Origin: an uncultured Alphaproteobacteria bacterium
GTDB taxonomy: Bacteria; Pseudomonadota; Alphaproteobacteria; Rhodobacterales; Rhodobacteraceae
NCBI GenBank assembly: GCA_902537235.1
Contig: CACBAO010000019.1
Span: forward strand, 1-34,982
DNA length: 34,982 nt
Direction: 5' to 3'
Shown here: positions 24,808 to 32,654 of the stretch, one piece after another
How the letters are laid out: each line of letters starts with the position of its first letter
How positions within the stretch are numbered: position 1 is the first letter of the stretch
Made by a program: the position numbers and the translations under genes
Notes under the pieces: model-generated
The model's input: only the letters and a program-made list of their open reading frames with translations
Database searches by the model: none
Told to the model about the DNA's origin: nothing

Positions 24808-25758
24808 ATGTCTAAAATTATATTGGTTACAGGCGGGTGTGGCTATGTAGGATCTAAGTTAGTTCCTCAACTATTAGCAGACCGTCATAAGGTTCGAGTC
24901 ATTGATACCCAGTGGTTTGGAGAAAATCTAGGGTATCACAAGAATTTAGAAATTATCAAAAAAGATACTCGTCACATAAACGTTCAAGATCTAGAAAATG
25001 TTGAAAAGATTATTCATTTGGCTAACATCGCAAACGATCCAGCAGTCGATCTAGATCAAGTATTATCTTGGGAAGTGAATGTTCTTGCGACACAAAACTT
25101 AATTGATCTGGCGGCGCGTGGAGGTAAAGTAACCCAGTTTATTTATGCTAGTTCTGGAAGTGTTTATGGTATAAAAGATGAAGATCTGGTAACTGAAGAC
25201 CTAACTTTGGTGCCTATTTCTGCCTATAACAAAACCAAAATGGTGGCTGAACGTGTAGTACACAGTTATGCGGATAAGATTAAAGTCCATTGTATACGTC
25301 CAGCAACGGTTTGCGGCATGTCACCGAGAATGCGCCTTGATGTTGCTGTCAACATCCTGACTTTTCAAGCTCTTAATACTGGCAAAATTCGAGTATTTGG
25401 TGGCAATCAAACTAGACCTAACATACATATTGATGATATGGTAAGTGTTTATCAACATTTCGTGCTCAATTCCGAAAATCTAGAAGCGGGCATGTATAAC
25501 GCAGGTTTTGAAAATATTTCAATAATGGATATCGCACATATGGTTCAGGACCTTGTCTCTTGCGAGATAGAAGTTGAAGAGTCAAACGATCCGCGTTCTT
25601 ATCGCCAATCTTCGAAAAAATTACTTGATACCGGATTTGTGCCCAAAAAGTCAGTACTTCAAGCTATTAATGACATCAAGAAAAGTTACGAAAGTGGGGT
25701 GCTTGTCGATTGTGATCAATACCACACTATAAAAACCATGAAAGGGTTAACGTTTTGA
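24808..25758 (+). CDS. NAD-dependent epimerase/dehydratase (extended SDR)
   Basis: A 316-residue extended SDR with the classical cofactor loop LVTGGCGYVGSKL, the catalytic Ser region YASSGSVYG near 112 and the YxxxK as YNKTK near 138. The substrate-side motif RPATVCGMSPRMRLD and the late NIHIDDM are typical of UDP-galactose-4-epimerase-like enzymes and of reductases/epimerases in deoxysugar paths. It probably epimerises or reduces the keto sugar made by the previous SDR (inference). It starts 12 nt after that gene; its stop overlaps the methyltransferase TTG start (TTGA). Confidence 0.85.
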   Translation: MSKIILVTGGCGYVGSKLVPQLLADRHKVRVIDTQWFGENLGYHKNLEIIKKDTRHINVQDLENVEKIIHLANIANDPAVDLDQVLSWEVNVLATQNLIDLAARGGKVTQFIYASSGSVYGIKDEDLVTEDLTLVPISAYNKTKMVAERVVHSYADKIKVHCIRPATVCGMSPRMRLDVAVNILTFQALNTGKIRVFGGNQTRPNIHIDDMVSVYQHFVLNSENLEAGMYNAGFENISIMDIAHMVQDLVSCEIEVEESNDPRSYRQSSKKLLDTGFVPKKSVLQAINDIKKSYESGVLVDCDQYHTIKTMKGLTF

Positions 25759-26420
25759 CACTAGGTAGAGAAATAGATCTTCTAGCTGATTATCCAAAGG
25801 CTAACAGGGATACAGCTTCGCGCGCTCAGAACAAAACAGAAGCCGATCGTTTGATTGCTCGTAAATTTGGCAAAGAGTTCTTTGATGGCGACAGGAAACA
25901 TGGCTATGGCGGTTTTGTCTACAATCAAAGATTTTGGAAACCAGTGGTACCTTCATTTAAAAAACATTGGGATTTGAACGCTGGTATGGCTGTTCTTGAT
26001 GTCGGTTGTGCTAAGGGTTTTATGCTACATGATTTAAATGAAGAAATTCCAGGTCTAAAATTGGCAGGGGTTGACGTATCTGAATACGCTATTGCCAACG
26101 CAATGAAGACGGTACAGAATTTTTTGCAAGTTGCGGATGCTAAAAAATTACCCTTCGGTGATGATAGTTTTGATGTAGTGATCTCAATAAATACAATTCA
26201 TAATCTCGAAATTCAAGATTGTATGGAGGCTCTAAAAGAGATTGAACGGGTTTCAAAGGGAAAGTCATTCATTACAGTTGATGCATTCCGAACAGATGAT
26301 GAAAGAAAAAAAATGTATGAATGGAATCTAACTGCAAAAACAATTCTATCGGTAGCCGATTGGGAGAGTCTCTTTTTGGAGGTAGGCTATACTGGTGATT
26401 ACTACTGGTTCATTCCTTAA
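25755..26420 (+). CDS. Class I SAM-dependent methyltransferase
   Basis: A 221-residue protein with SAM motif I VLDVGCAKGFML near 80-91, acidic loop LAGVDVSEYAI and motif for post-I VADAKKLPFGDDSFDVVIS near 127-145. A long N-terminal extension with RDTASRAQNKTEADRLIARKF (in two parts RDTASRAQNKTE / ADRLIARKF) and FFDGDRKHGYGGF is shared, as I recall, by methyltransferases of polysaccharide loci. Likely O-, N- or C-methylates the sugar. The start is TTG at 25755, overlapping the previous stop as TTGA; the next in-frame Met is about residue 78, inside the fold, so TTG is required. Confidence 0.85.
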   Translation: MTLGREIDLLADYPKANRDTASRAQNKTEADRLIARKFGKEFFDGDRKHGYGGFVYNQRFWKPVVPSFKKHWDLNAGMAVLDVGCAKGFMLHDLNEEIPGLKLAGVDVSEYAIANAMKTVQNFLQVADAKKLPFGDDSFDVVISINTIHNLEIQDCMEALKEIERVSKGKSFITVDAFRTDDERKKMYEWNLTAKTILSVADWESLFLEVGYTGDYYWFIP

Positions 26421-26430
26421 GAGACTGAAA

Positions 26431-27378
26431 ATGAAAGAATTTCAAATTTTAGAAATAATGTTAAAAATAAGGTTAGTTGAAGAAGAGATTTCGAAGCGCT
26501 ATCATCAACAACGGATGAGATGTCCAACTCACCTCTCCATTGGTCAAGAGGCAGTACCCGCTGCGCTTTCAGTAAATTTGTTGCAAACCGATCTTGCCGT
26601 TAGTACTCATAGAAGCCATGCGCATTACCTTGCTAAGGGAGGTAATTTATCAAAAATGATTGCGGAGATTTATGGAAAATCGACCGGTTGCTCAAGAGGT
26701 AAGGGAGGATCGATGCATTTAGTAGACTTAGATGCTGGTTTTATGGGATCATCTGCGATCGTTGGAAATAGTATTCCAATTGGCGTTGGTCTTGGTATGT
26801 CTTTGCGTCTGGATAAATCAGATGCGATCTCCATTGTTTTTTTTGGTGACGGTGCTACTGAGCAAGGTGTTTACTACGAAGCATTAAACTTTGCGGCATT
26901 AAAAAAGTTACCAGTACTATTCGTTTGTGAAAACAATTCATATTCAGTGTATACTTCGAAAAAAGACAGGCAACCAGCTGGTAGAAGTATCGCAACAGTT
27001 TCTACAGCAATGGGTGTTATTGGTACTGAATTGGATGGTAATGCAGCCTCAGTTATGGAAAGTGAATTTGCGCGTGTTGTGTCAGAAATAAGAGCTGGAT
27101 CCGGGCCTCAACTTGTTGAATGCTTCACTTACAGAACTCGAGAACATTGTGGGCCGAACTTCGACGATAATTTAAATTATAGGCCTGAGGCTGAGGTGAA
27201 CTATTGGCTGAACAATGATCCAATTGAGAAGCATATTAAAGAACAAGAACTAAGTTTAGATAAAGTAAGATCCGTTAAAACAAGAATAGAAATTGAGATA
27301 AAAGATGCATTCGAATTTGCGGAAAAGTCCCCATTTCCTCCAATTTCAGATACCTATCTTGGAGAATACTCTCAGTGA
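26431..27378 (+). CDS. Thiamine-diphosphate dehydrogenase E1 alpha-like subunit
   Basis: A 315-residue alpha subunit of the pyruvate/acetoin dehydrogenase E1 type. The ThDP/Mg motif runs GDG (139-141) to NN (168-169) with about 30 residues between. HRSHAHYLAKGG (60-71) and SRGKGGSMHL (88-97) are canonical E1-alpha stretches. It forms an alpha2beta2 enzyme with the next gene (GTGA overlap). The frame is open to GTG 26395 inside the methyltransferase gene, but ATG 26431 has AAGAGA upstream and starts exactly where family members do. No lipoyl E2 or E3 gene is in the window, so classic oxidative acyl transfer to CoA is unlikely. Carboligation onto a sugar is proposed (inference). Confidence 0.88.
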   Translation: MKEFQILEIMLKIRLVEEEISKRYHQQRMRCPTHLSIGQEAVPAALSVNLLQTDLAVSTHRSHAHYLAKGGNLSKMIAEIYGKSTGCSRGKGGSMHLVDLDAGFMGSSAIVGNSIPIGVGLGMSLRLDKSDAISIVFFGDGATEQGVYYEALNFAALKKLPVLFVCENNSYSVYTSKKDRQPAGRSIATVSTAMGVIGTELDGNAASVMESEFARVVSEIRAGSGPQLVECFTYRTREHCGPNFDDNLNYRPEAEVNYWLNNDPIEKHIKEQELSLDKVRSVKTRIEIEIKDAFEFAEKSPFPPISDTYLGEYSQ

Positions 27379-28436
27379 CTGAGAGATCGTTAAGTTATGC
27401 CGCGGCAGTCAATGAAGCCCTGCATCAAGCTATGGAGAAAGACTCTAAGGTTCTGAGCTACGGATTGGGAATGACAGACCCAAAAAATGTTTTTGGAACC
27501 ACCGAAAACCTTGAAGACAAATTCGGCTCGGAACGGGTTTTCGATATACCTTGTTCCGAAAATGCGATTACTGGAATTGGTGTGGGTGCTGCGCTTAGAG
27601 GATATAAATCAATCATAGCACACCAGCGTTTAGATTTTAGTCTCCTATCGATGGACCAAATAGTTAATTCTGCTGCGAAATGGCATTATATGTTTGGCTC
27701 GCAAATGAGTGTTCCAATCACTATAAGAATGATCCTAGGTAGGGGATGGGGCCAAGGCCCTACTCATTCACAAAACCTGCAAGCATGGTTTGCACATATT
27801 CCAGGTCTAAAGGTCGTTGCTCCTTCTAATGCATCAGATGCAAAAGGTTTATTACTTGCTTCAATATTTGATCCAAACCCTGTAATTTTTTTGGAACATC
27901 GATGGTTGCATAATTCCGTATCAAATGTTGCCTCAAATTACTATGAAACAGAAATTGGTGGATCAAAATTACGAAATTTTGGCAAAGATATAACTATAGT
28001 TACCAACTCATATATGGTTCCAGAATGTCTCGATGCCACAGAATATCTGAATGAAAATTATTCAATTTCTTGTGATTTGATCGATATCCATTCAATCCGA
28101 CCCTTTGACCAGAAAACAATTGTAAAATCTATTGAAAAGACTGGAAAATTGCTTTGCGTGGATACCGCAGCGAAATCATTTTCGGTGTCGAGTGAAATAA
28201 TTTCAAGAATGGCAGAAAATTTTTCACAAGCGGATGGAGTTTTGATGCAAAAATTAGGTCTGCCTGACGTACCGGAGCCAACAAGCTATGGACTAACAAA
28301 GGGCTTTTACCTTACTGCGGATGATGTGATCAACAAAATATTGGTAATGTGTGGATTTAAAGAAAAAAAATTGCCAATAGTCAGAATGAGTGAACATCAT
28401 GATATACCGGGAGAGTGGTTTAAGGGACCGTTTTGA
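27375..28436 (+). CDS. Thiamine-diphosphate dehydrogenase E1 beta-like subunit
   Basis: A 353-residue beta subunit with transketolase pyrimidine and C-terminal domains. The ThDP-activating Glu is at 62 (IPCSENAITGIG). GRGWGQGPTHSQNL near 115 and PGLKVVAPSNASDAKGLL near 137-155 are typical E1-beta segments. The C-terminal PDVPEPTSYGLTKGFY matches family ends, but a tail of about 45 residues continues to the motif HHDIPGEWFKGPF, longer than in standard pyruvate dehydrogenase. The start is GTG 27375 in a GTGA overlap with the alpha subunit, so equal synthesis of both is expected. A 44-codon frame follows with the same kind of overlap. Confidence 0.88.
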   Translation: MTERSLSYAAAVNEALHQAMEKDSKVLSYGLGMTDPKNVFGTTENLEDKFGSERVFDIPCSENAITGIGVGAALRGYKSIIAHQRLDFSLLSMDQIVNSAAKWHYMFGSQMSVPITIRMILGRGWGQGPTHSQNLQAWFAHIPGLKVVAPSNASDAKGLLLASIFDPNPVIFLEHRWLHNSVSNVASNYYETEIGGSKLRNFGKDITIVTNSYMVPECLDATEYLNENYSISCDLIDIHSIRPFDQKTIVKSIEKTGKLLCVDTAAKSFSVSSEIISRMAENFSQADGVLMQKLGLPDVPEPTSYGLTKGFYLTADDVINKILVMCGFKEKKLPIVRMSEHHDIPGEWFKGPF

Positions 28437-28567
28437 AAAAGCATACCTATCGTTTGCATGGTAAATATGGTTCTAAGCTAAATTCAAATAACTTATTCTT
28501 CAATCTTTACAGAATATTGGAAAATCTGAGAGACAAAATAGTGAACAATGTATTGCGCACCTCATAA
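28433..28567 (+). pseudogene. Possible 44-codon ORF or gene remnant after the E1 beta gene
   Basis: A TTG at 28433 overlaps the E1-beta stop as TTGA, the same junction used by the methyltransferase gene at 25755. The frame stays open for 44 codons to TAA at 28565-28567; its predicted residues include HTYRLHGKYGSK and YRILENLRDKIVNN. I recognise no family. It may be a genuine short protein, the first part of a gene cut by recombination, or chance. No ribosome site is evident. Confidence 0.3.
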
Positions 28568-28772
28568 ACTTTGTCAGTTGAGAACTCTAATTTCTTAAAA
28601 TCTCAAAGATTAGCGCATTTTTTACATTAATTCGAATTCCGGTTTTTTGTTCGTCTATGAGTACAACCGTTAAATGCTACTTAAACTTGTACTAATGGTG
28701 TAGCCCTATTAGGGAGAAAATTGTTTATGTTACAATCAGAAGTAATATTTCAAAAGTGATGATTAACCGCAT
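28568..28772. other. Gene-free AT-rich interval
   Basis: With the doubtful short frame before it, 336 bp (28437-28772) separate the E1-beta gene from the ABC flippase. I see no RNA gene. A small hairpin CCCT-ATT-AGGG lies at 28704-28714, nested in CTAAT...ATTAG. The interval marks a break between the tightly overlapped sugar module and the transport genes, and may hold an internal promoter, which I could not place. Confidence 0.4.
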
Positions 28773-30584
28773 ATGGCAAGGTTTGCGATGGAAAATCTTA
28801 TAAGTCTGATAAAACGTCTTTGGCTTCACCTGAGCTTTCTCCGTCGGTGGCAATTTGGGTTTTTACTGCTGTTAATGTTTGTAAGCGCCTTAGCAGAAGT
28901 TATCAGTCTTGGCGCTGTGTTGCCTTTTGTAGGTATATTAACTTCTCCGGAACTTGTTTTGGCCCACCCCGTCGCTGTCAACTTTGGGTTGGCACAAAGA
29001 ATTAGCTCAACTGAACAATTAGTACTGTTGTTGACAGTACTTTTTGCGGCAGCTGCCCTATTATCTGGAGTATTACGTGTATTATTAGTTTGGGCAAGTA
29101 ACAGCATAACATTTGCCACTGGCGCCGACATCGGAATACAAATCTACAGGAGCACTCTTAATCAACCATATCAGGTACATATAAGCCGTAATAGCAGTGA
29201 GGTTATCAGTGGACTAACGAACAAGGTTAACTTAGTAGTATTTTCGGTGTTGCTGCCATGTACTACTTTTATAAGTTCTACTATCCTGCTAGTGGCGATT
29301 ATGCTTACATTGATTGCAATTGATCCAGCGGTAGCATTAATTTCCGTTGCAGTCTTCGGTGCTATTTATGCACTAATTACGCTTAAAGTTAAAAAAACAA
29401 TTAGACGTAATAGTGTACGTATCGCCAAGGAACAAACTCAAGTTGTCAAAGCTTTGCAGGAAGGCTTAGGTGGTATTCGCGATTTGTTATTGGATGGTAC
29501 GCAAGAATTTTATTGCAAAATCTACCGCGATGCCGACATTCCGCTACGAAAGGCACAGGCTTCTAATAACTTCATTTCTACAAGCCCTAAGTATTTGATG
29601 GAATCATTGGGAATGGTGTTCATTGCAGGTCTCGCTCTCGTTCTAAGCCAAAAGTCTAGCGGAGTCGAAGCTGCTTTGCCACTGCTAGCTGCCATGGCTT
29701 TAGGAGCACAACGGCTCCTGCCAACACTACAACAGTTATATTTAAGTTGGTCTAGCATCGCAGGCAGTTATGGTATCTTAAAGGATATCTTACAACTACT
29801 GGATCAACCATTACAACTCGACATATATGACCCCCAAACTGAAAAATTTGTATTTAAGAATACATTACGTTTTGAGTCAGTGAGCTTTCGGTATTCCACT
29901 GATAGTCCTTGGGTAATTAATAACTTAAATCTTATAATTCCCAAGCGTTCCAAAATTGGATTTGTTGGAAGTACTGGTAGTGGAAAGACCACTACAATTG
30001 ATCTTTTAATGGGACTGCTCAAACCAACAATTGGTAATTTTATGGTTGATGACAAGCCACTTGGCGGGAAGCGCTTAAAAGCTTGGCAGCGAAGCATAGC
30101 GCACGTTCCCCAAAGTATCTATCTAGCAGATTCAACATTTGCAGAAAACATTGCGTTTGGCGTATCACCCGAAAAGATTGATATGCCACTTGTAAAGAGG
30201 GTAGCCCAGCAAGCACAAATCGCAGATTTTATTGAAAGCAGATCGGAGGGGTATCACCAATTCGTGGGAGAACTTGGCATTCAACTTAGTGGGGGTCAAC
30301 GCCAACGCATCGGTATAGCACGAGCATTGTACAAGCAGGCGAATGTGCTAGTATTTGATGAAGCTACAAGTGCTCTTGATACTGCTACAGAGAGATCAGT
30401 TATTAAGGCAATTGAGCAGCTTGAAGACGACCTTTCTATTATAATAATTGCTCATCGATTAAGTACGGTTAAAAATTGTGATAACATAATTGAACTAGCA
30501 GATGGAAAAGTAGTTGCGCAAGGATCATATGAAGAGCTATTAGCCTGCAGCCCAAGCTTTCGTAAATTGGCCGGTATCACTTAA
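28773..30584 (+). CDS. ABC half-transporter, PglK-like lipid-linked oligosaccharide flippase
   Basis: A 603-residue membrane-ATPase fusion. The first helix and loop contain SALAEVISLGAVLPFVGIL (39-57), the signature start of PglK-type flippases and relatives in glycan loci. Further hydrophobic segments lie near 85-110, 155-205 and 278-315. The ATPase has Walker A GSTGSGKT (399-406), VPQSIYLAD Q-loop, an intact signature LSGGQ (505-509), Walker B ending in Glu530 and an IAHR switch. It likely flips the lipid-linked repeat unit across the inner membrane, taking the place of Wzx. The start is uncertain: a second ATG at 28788 (MENLISLIKRLW) is as good. Confidence 0.88.
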   Translation: MARFAMENLISLIKRLWLHLSFLRRWQFGFLLLLMFVSALAEVISLGAVLPFVGILTSPELVLAHPVAVNFGLAQRISSTEQLVLLLTVLFAAAALLSGVLRVLLVWASNSITFATGADIGIQIYRSTLNQPYQVHISRNSSEVISGLTNKVNLVVFSVLLPCTTFISSTILLVAIMLTLIAIDPAVALISVAVFGAIYALITLKVKKTIRRNSVRIAKEQTQVVKALQEGLGGIRDLLLDGTQEFYCKIYRDADIPLRKAQASNNFISTSPKYLMESLGMVFIAGLALVLSQKSSGVEAALPLLAAMALGAQRLLPTLQQLYLSWSSIAGSYGILKDILQLLDQPLQLDIYDPQTEKFVFKNTLRFESVSFRYSTDSPWVINNLNLIIPKRSKIGFVGSTGSGKTTTIDLLMGLLKPTIGNFMVDDKPLGGKRLKAWQRSIAHVPQSIYLADSTFAENIAFGVSPEKIDMPLVKRVAQQAQIADFIESRSEGYHQFVGELGIQLSGGQRQRIGIARALYKQANVLVFDEATSALDTATERSVIKAIEQLEDDLSIIIIAHRLSTVKNCDNIIELADGKVVAQGSYEELLACSPSFRKLAGIT

Positions 30585-30610
30585 ACTTTTTAAATAGAAA
30601 ATTTAATAAT

Positions 30611-30626
30611 GTTTTATTAATAAAAC
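30611..30626. promoter_or_regulatory. Perfect 16-bp palindrome
   Basis: GTTTTATTAATAAAAC reads the same on both strands and lies 25 nt before the glycosyltransferase start. It could be an operator or a small hairpin, but it is low in complexity and lies in AT-rich DNA. Confidence 0.3.
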
Positions 30627-30651
30627 AGTCAACTGAGGTTTGCTAATAGAT

Positions 30652-31806
30652 ATGTTGAAAAATTTATTAAAATCATTTGTGATTTTTACATGTACGCCAA
30701 TAGCTCTTATTTTTTGGATATTAAAATTAAAATTTCCGTATATAAATATTAGTAGAATTGGGCATTTGATGTTGGAATGTGATTGTTTTATCAAAGAACA
30801 GTTACTCTACGTTGGCTCAAAACCGCGCGCAATCATCTTGGCGCCAAAAAGTAAATCAGCGAACGCTGCTGCAGTCAAAGCTTGGTCAAAATACTTTTTT
30901 GTCATAGAAAATAAAACTCTGGTACTTTTAATGAAACCTTTTCAACACCATCCATGGACAAAATTTGATGTATCTCGATATGTGAGCTCAAATCTGACTG
31001 CTGATACCTATCGCTTATATAATGAGTGGGGTGAACGTTCACCGTTACTTAAATTAAATCAAAGTGAAATTGAGCGTGGTGATGAGGTGTTGGAACGGTT
31101 GGGGGTTCCAAAGGGAACTTGGTATGTCTGCCTCCATGCGCGAGAGGGAGGCTATTCCGTTTCTGATGAGCATTTTCACAAGCATCGAAATATTGCGATC
31201 TCTGATTTTGAGAAGGCAATTAGGTATATCGTTTCTCAAGGAGGAAGGTGCGTACGCATGGGAGATTCGACGATGACGCCGGCTCCTAAAATGTTAGGTC
31301 TCATCGATTATGCACTCAGCGATTATAAAGAAGCGTGGATGGATTTATATTTATCAGCAAGATGTAAATTCTTTCTTGGATCCAATTCGGGTGCGTTCTC
31401 GATGGCCACGGTTTATGGTGTGCCATGCGCACAAGTTGGGATGACTCCACTGAGTGTGATGGGGGTCGGTATAAATGACATAACCATTCCAATGATTCAC
31501 AGATCTAAAGCGTTAAATCAGGTTCTTACATTCGATGAAATTTTTCAATCCGAAGTTGCCTCCTACAAACTGACAGAGGACTATGAAAAGGCTGGAATTG
31601 TTTTAGAGCATAACACACCCGATGACATCCTTGACTTAACTATTGAGATCCATTCGAGAGTCTTAGGTTCATACGAGATCAAGCTAGATGATGAATTACG
31701 CCAAAAAAAATTCAAGTCTCTTATAAAAAAGGGTCATTATGGTTATGGGGCAGTATCGAGGATTGGAAATGCATTTCTCAAAAAGTACGAATATCTGTTG
31801 AACTAG
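30652..31806 (+). CDS. TIGR04372-type glycosyltransferase
   Basis: A 384-residue protein with an N-terminal hydrophobic anchor (about residues 8-28), then a soluble domain. The stretch WYVCLHAREGGYSVSDEHFH with HRNIAISDFEKAIRYI, RCVRMGDSTM and FFLGSNSGAFSMATVYGVP is what I recall for the TIGR04372 glycosyltransferase family of surface loci, a GT-B-like fold related to fucosyltransferase-like enzymes. Donor and acceptor unknown. The frame opens at TTG 30640, but ATG 30652 is preferred; GAGG lies 13 nt before it, further than usual. It follows the flippase by 67 nt, with a perfect palindrome between. Confidence 0.78.
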   Translation: MLKNLLKSFVIFTCTPIALIFWILKLKFPYINISRIGHLMLECDCFIKEQLLYVGSKPRAIILAPKSKSANAAAVKAWSKYFFVIENKTLVLLMKPFQHHPWTKFDVSRYVSSNLTADTYRLYNEWGERSPLLKLNQSEIERGDEVLERLGVPKGTWYVCLHAREGGYSVSDEHFHKHRNIAISDFEKAIRYIVSQGGRCVRMGDSTMTPAPKMLGLIDYALSDYKEAWMDLYLSARCKFFLGSNSGAFSMATVYGVPCAQVGMTPLSVMGVGINDITIPMIHRSKALNQVLTFDEIFQSEVASYKLTEDYEKAGIVLEHNTPDDILDLTIEIHSRVLGSYEIKLDDELRQKKFKSLIKKGHYGYGAVSRIGNAFLKKYEYLLN

Positions 31807-31896
31807 CTGCATTTAGTATACCATGTGCATCAATAAAAATTGAAAAATAGCAAGATTAAATATTATCATATATCTGTGATAAAACGTTTTACGAGG

Positions 31897-31915
31897 GTTT
31901 AAAATATTTTTAAAC
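31897..31915. promoter_or_regulatory. Inverted repeat before the GmhB-like gene
   Basis: GTTTAAA-ATATT-TTTAAAC: perfect 7-bp arms around 5 nt, 17 nt before the ATG at 31933. It resembles an operator in spacing, but is AT-only apart from its ends. Confidence 0.25.
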
Positions 31916-31932
31916 TTGGCAAAAAAAATAAG

Positions 31933-32493
31933 ATGATCAACCTTCCTAGTTGTACATCTAATTCAAAGGAGAAAAAGTTTATACGCTTGAATACCCGTCA
32001 CTCTAAGGCCGCTTTTTTTGATCGTGATGGGGTAATTAATGTTGACTACGGTTATGTTGCCAGCATTGACGACTTTGAATTTGTAAAAGATGTGTTTTCT
32101 GCGTTAAATTATATTAAATCTAAAGATTATGATATATTTATAATTACAAACCAATCTGGTGTAGCCAGAGGCTTTTATACGGAGACTGACATTCGATCTT
32201 TGCATTCATTTATAGATGATAAGTTTAAAGAAAGAGGAATTGAAATAAGCGGTTACCTTTACTGTCCACATCATTTAGATGCGACTGTTGCGGAATATTC
32301 AAAGGATTGCATCTGGAGAAAACCTAACCCTGGAATGATTGAGGCAGTACTTTCTCTAAAACAATATAACAAAAACAAATGTTTTATGATCGGTGATAGA
32401 TGTAGCGATGTATTGGCTGCTAAAAATGCAGGAATTCGTGGCGAGAAATTTGTTGGTGAGAGTTTACTATCGTTTGTAAAAGAAAAATTTTGA
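31933..32493 (+). CDS. gmhB: GmhB-like D,D-heptose 1,7-bisphosphate phosphatase
   Basis: A 186-residue HAD phosphatase with FFDRDGVIN (Asp30 nucleophile, Asp32 acid), TNQSGVARGFY, the RKPNPGM Lys motif and IGDRCSDVLAAKNAG. This is the histidinol-phosphatase/GmhB subfamily, which removes the 7-phosphate from heptose-1,7-bisphosphate. The structural zinc site is normally Cys-x-His...Cys-x-Cys; here Cys111, His113 and Cys126 remain, but the last ligand is Trp128 (DCIWRKP). A 24-residue N-terminal extension precedes the core. Together with the GmhA-like gene at 22487 and the nucleotidyltransferase at 23028, it supports a nucleotide-heptose route. Confidence 0.86.
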   Translation: MINLPSCTSNSKEKKFIRLNTRHSKAAFFDRDGVINVDYGYVASIDDFEFVKDVFSALNYIKSKDYDIFIITNQSGVARGFYTETDIRSLHSFIDDKFKERGIEISGYLYCPHHLDATVAEYSKDCIWRKPNPGMIEAVLSLKQYNKNKCFMIGDRCSDVLAAKNAGIRGEKFVGESLLSFVKEKF

Positions 32494-32654
32494 GTATTTT
32501 AATAAATGAAGACAGAAGTATTGTAGCAAGGTGGACAGATACTTTGCTTAATAAAATTTTTATAGGATATAAAATTATCGACTTGCAAAACGTTGTTTAA
32601 TAATCAGTAGTTTGCGAAGTATAATATTAAAAATATTTGGAGCGTATTAGACAT

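Noticed and set aside
28704-28714. CCCT-ATT-AGGG hairpin as a terminator before the flippase gene.
   Set aside because: The stem is 4 bp and it is followed by GAGAAAATTG, not a T-run.
29328-29335. Second exact GCGGTAGC, inside the PglK-like ABC gene.
   Set aside because: It encodes Pro-Ala-Val-Ala within a membrane segment and is far from any gene start; one chance copy is expected at this length.
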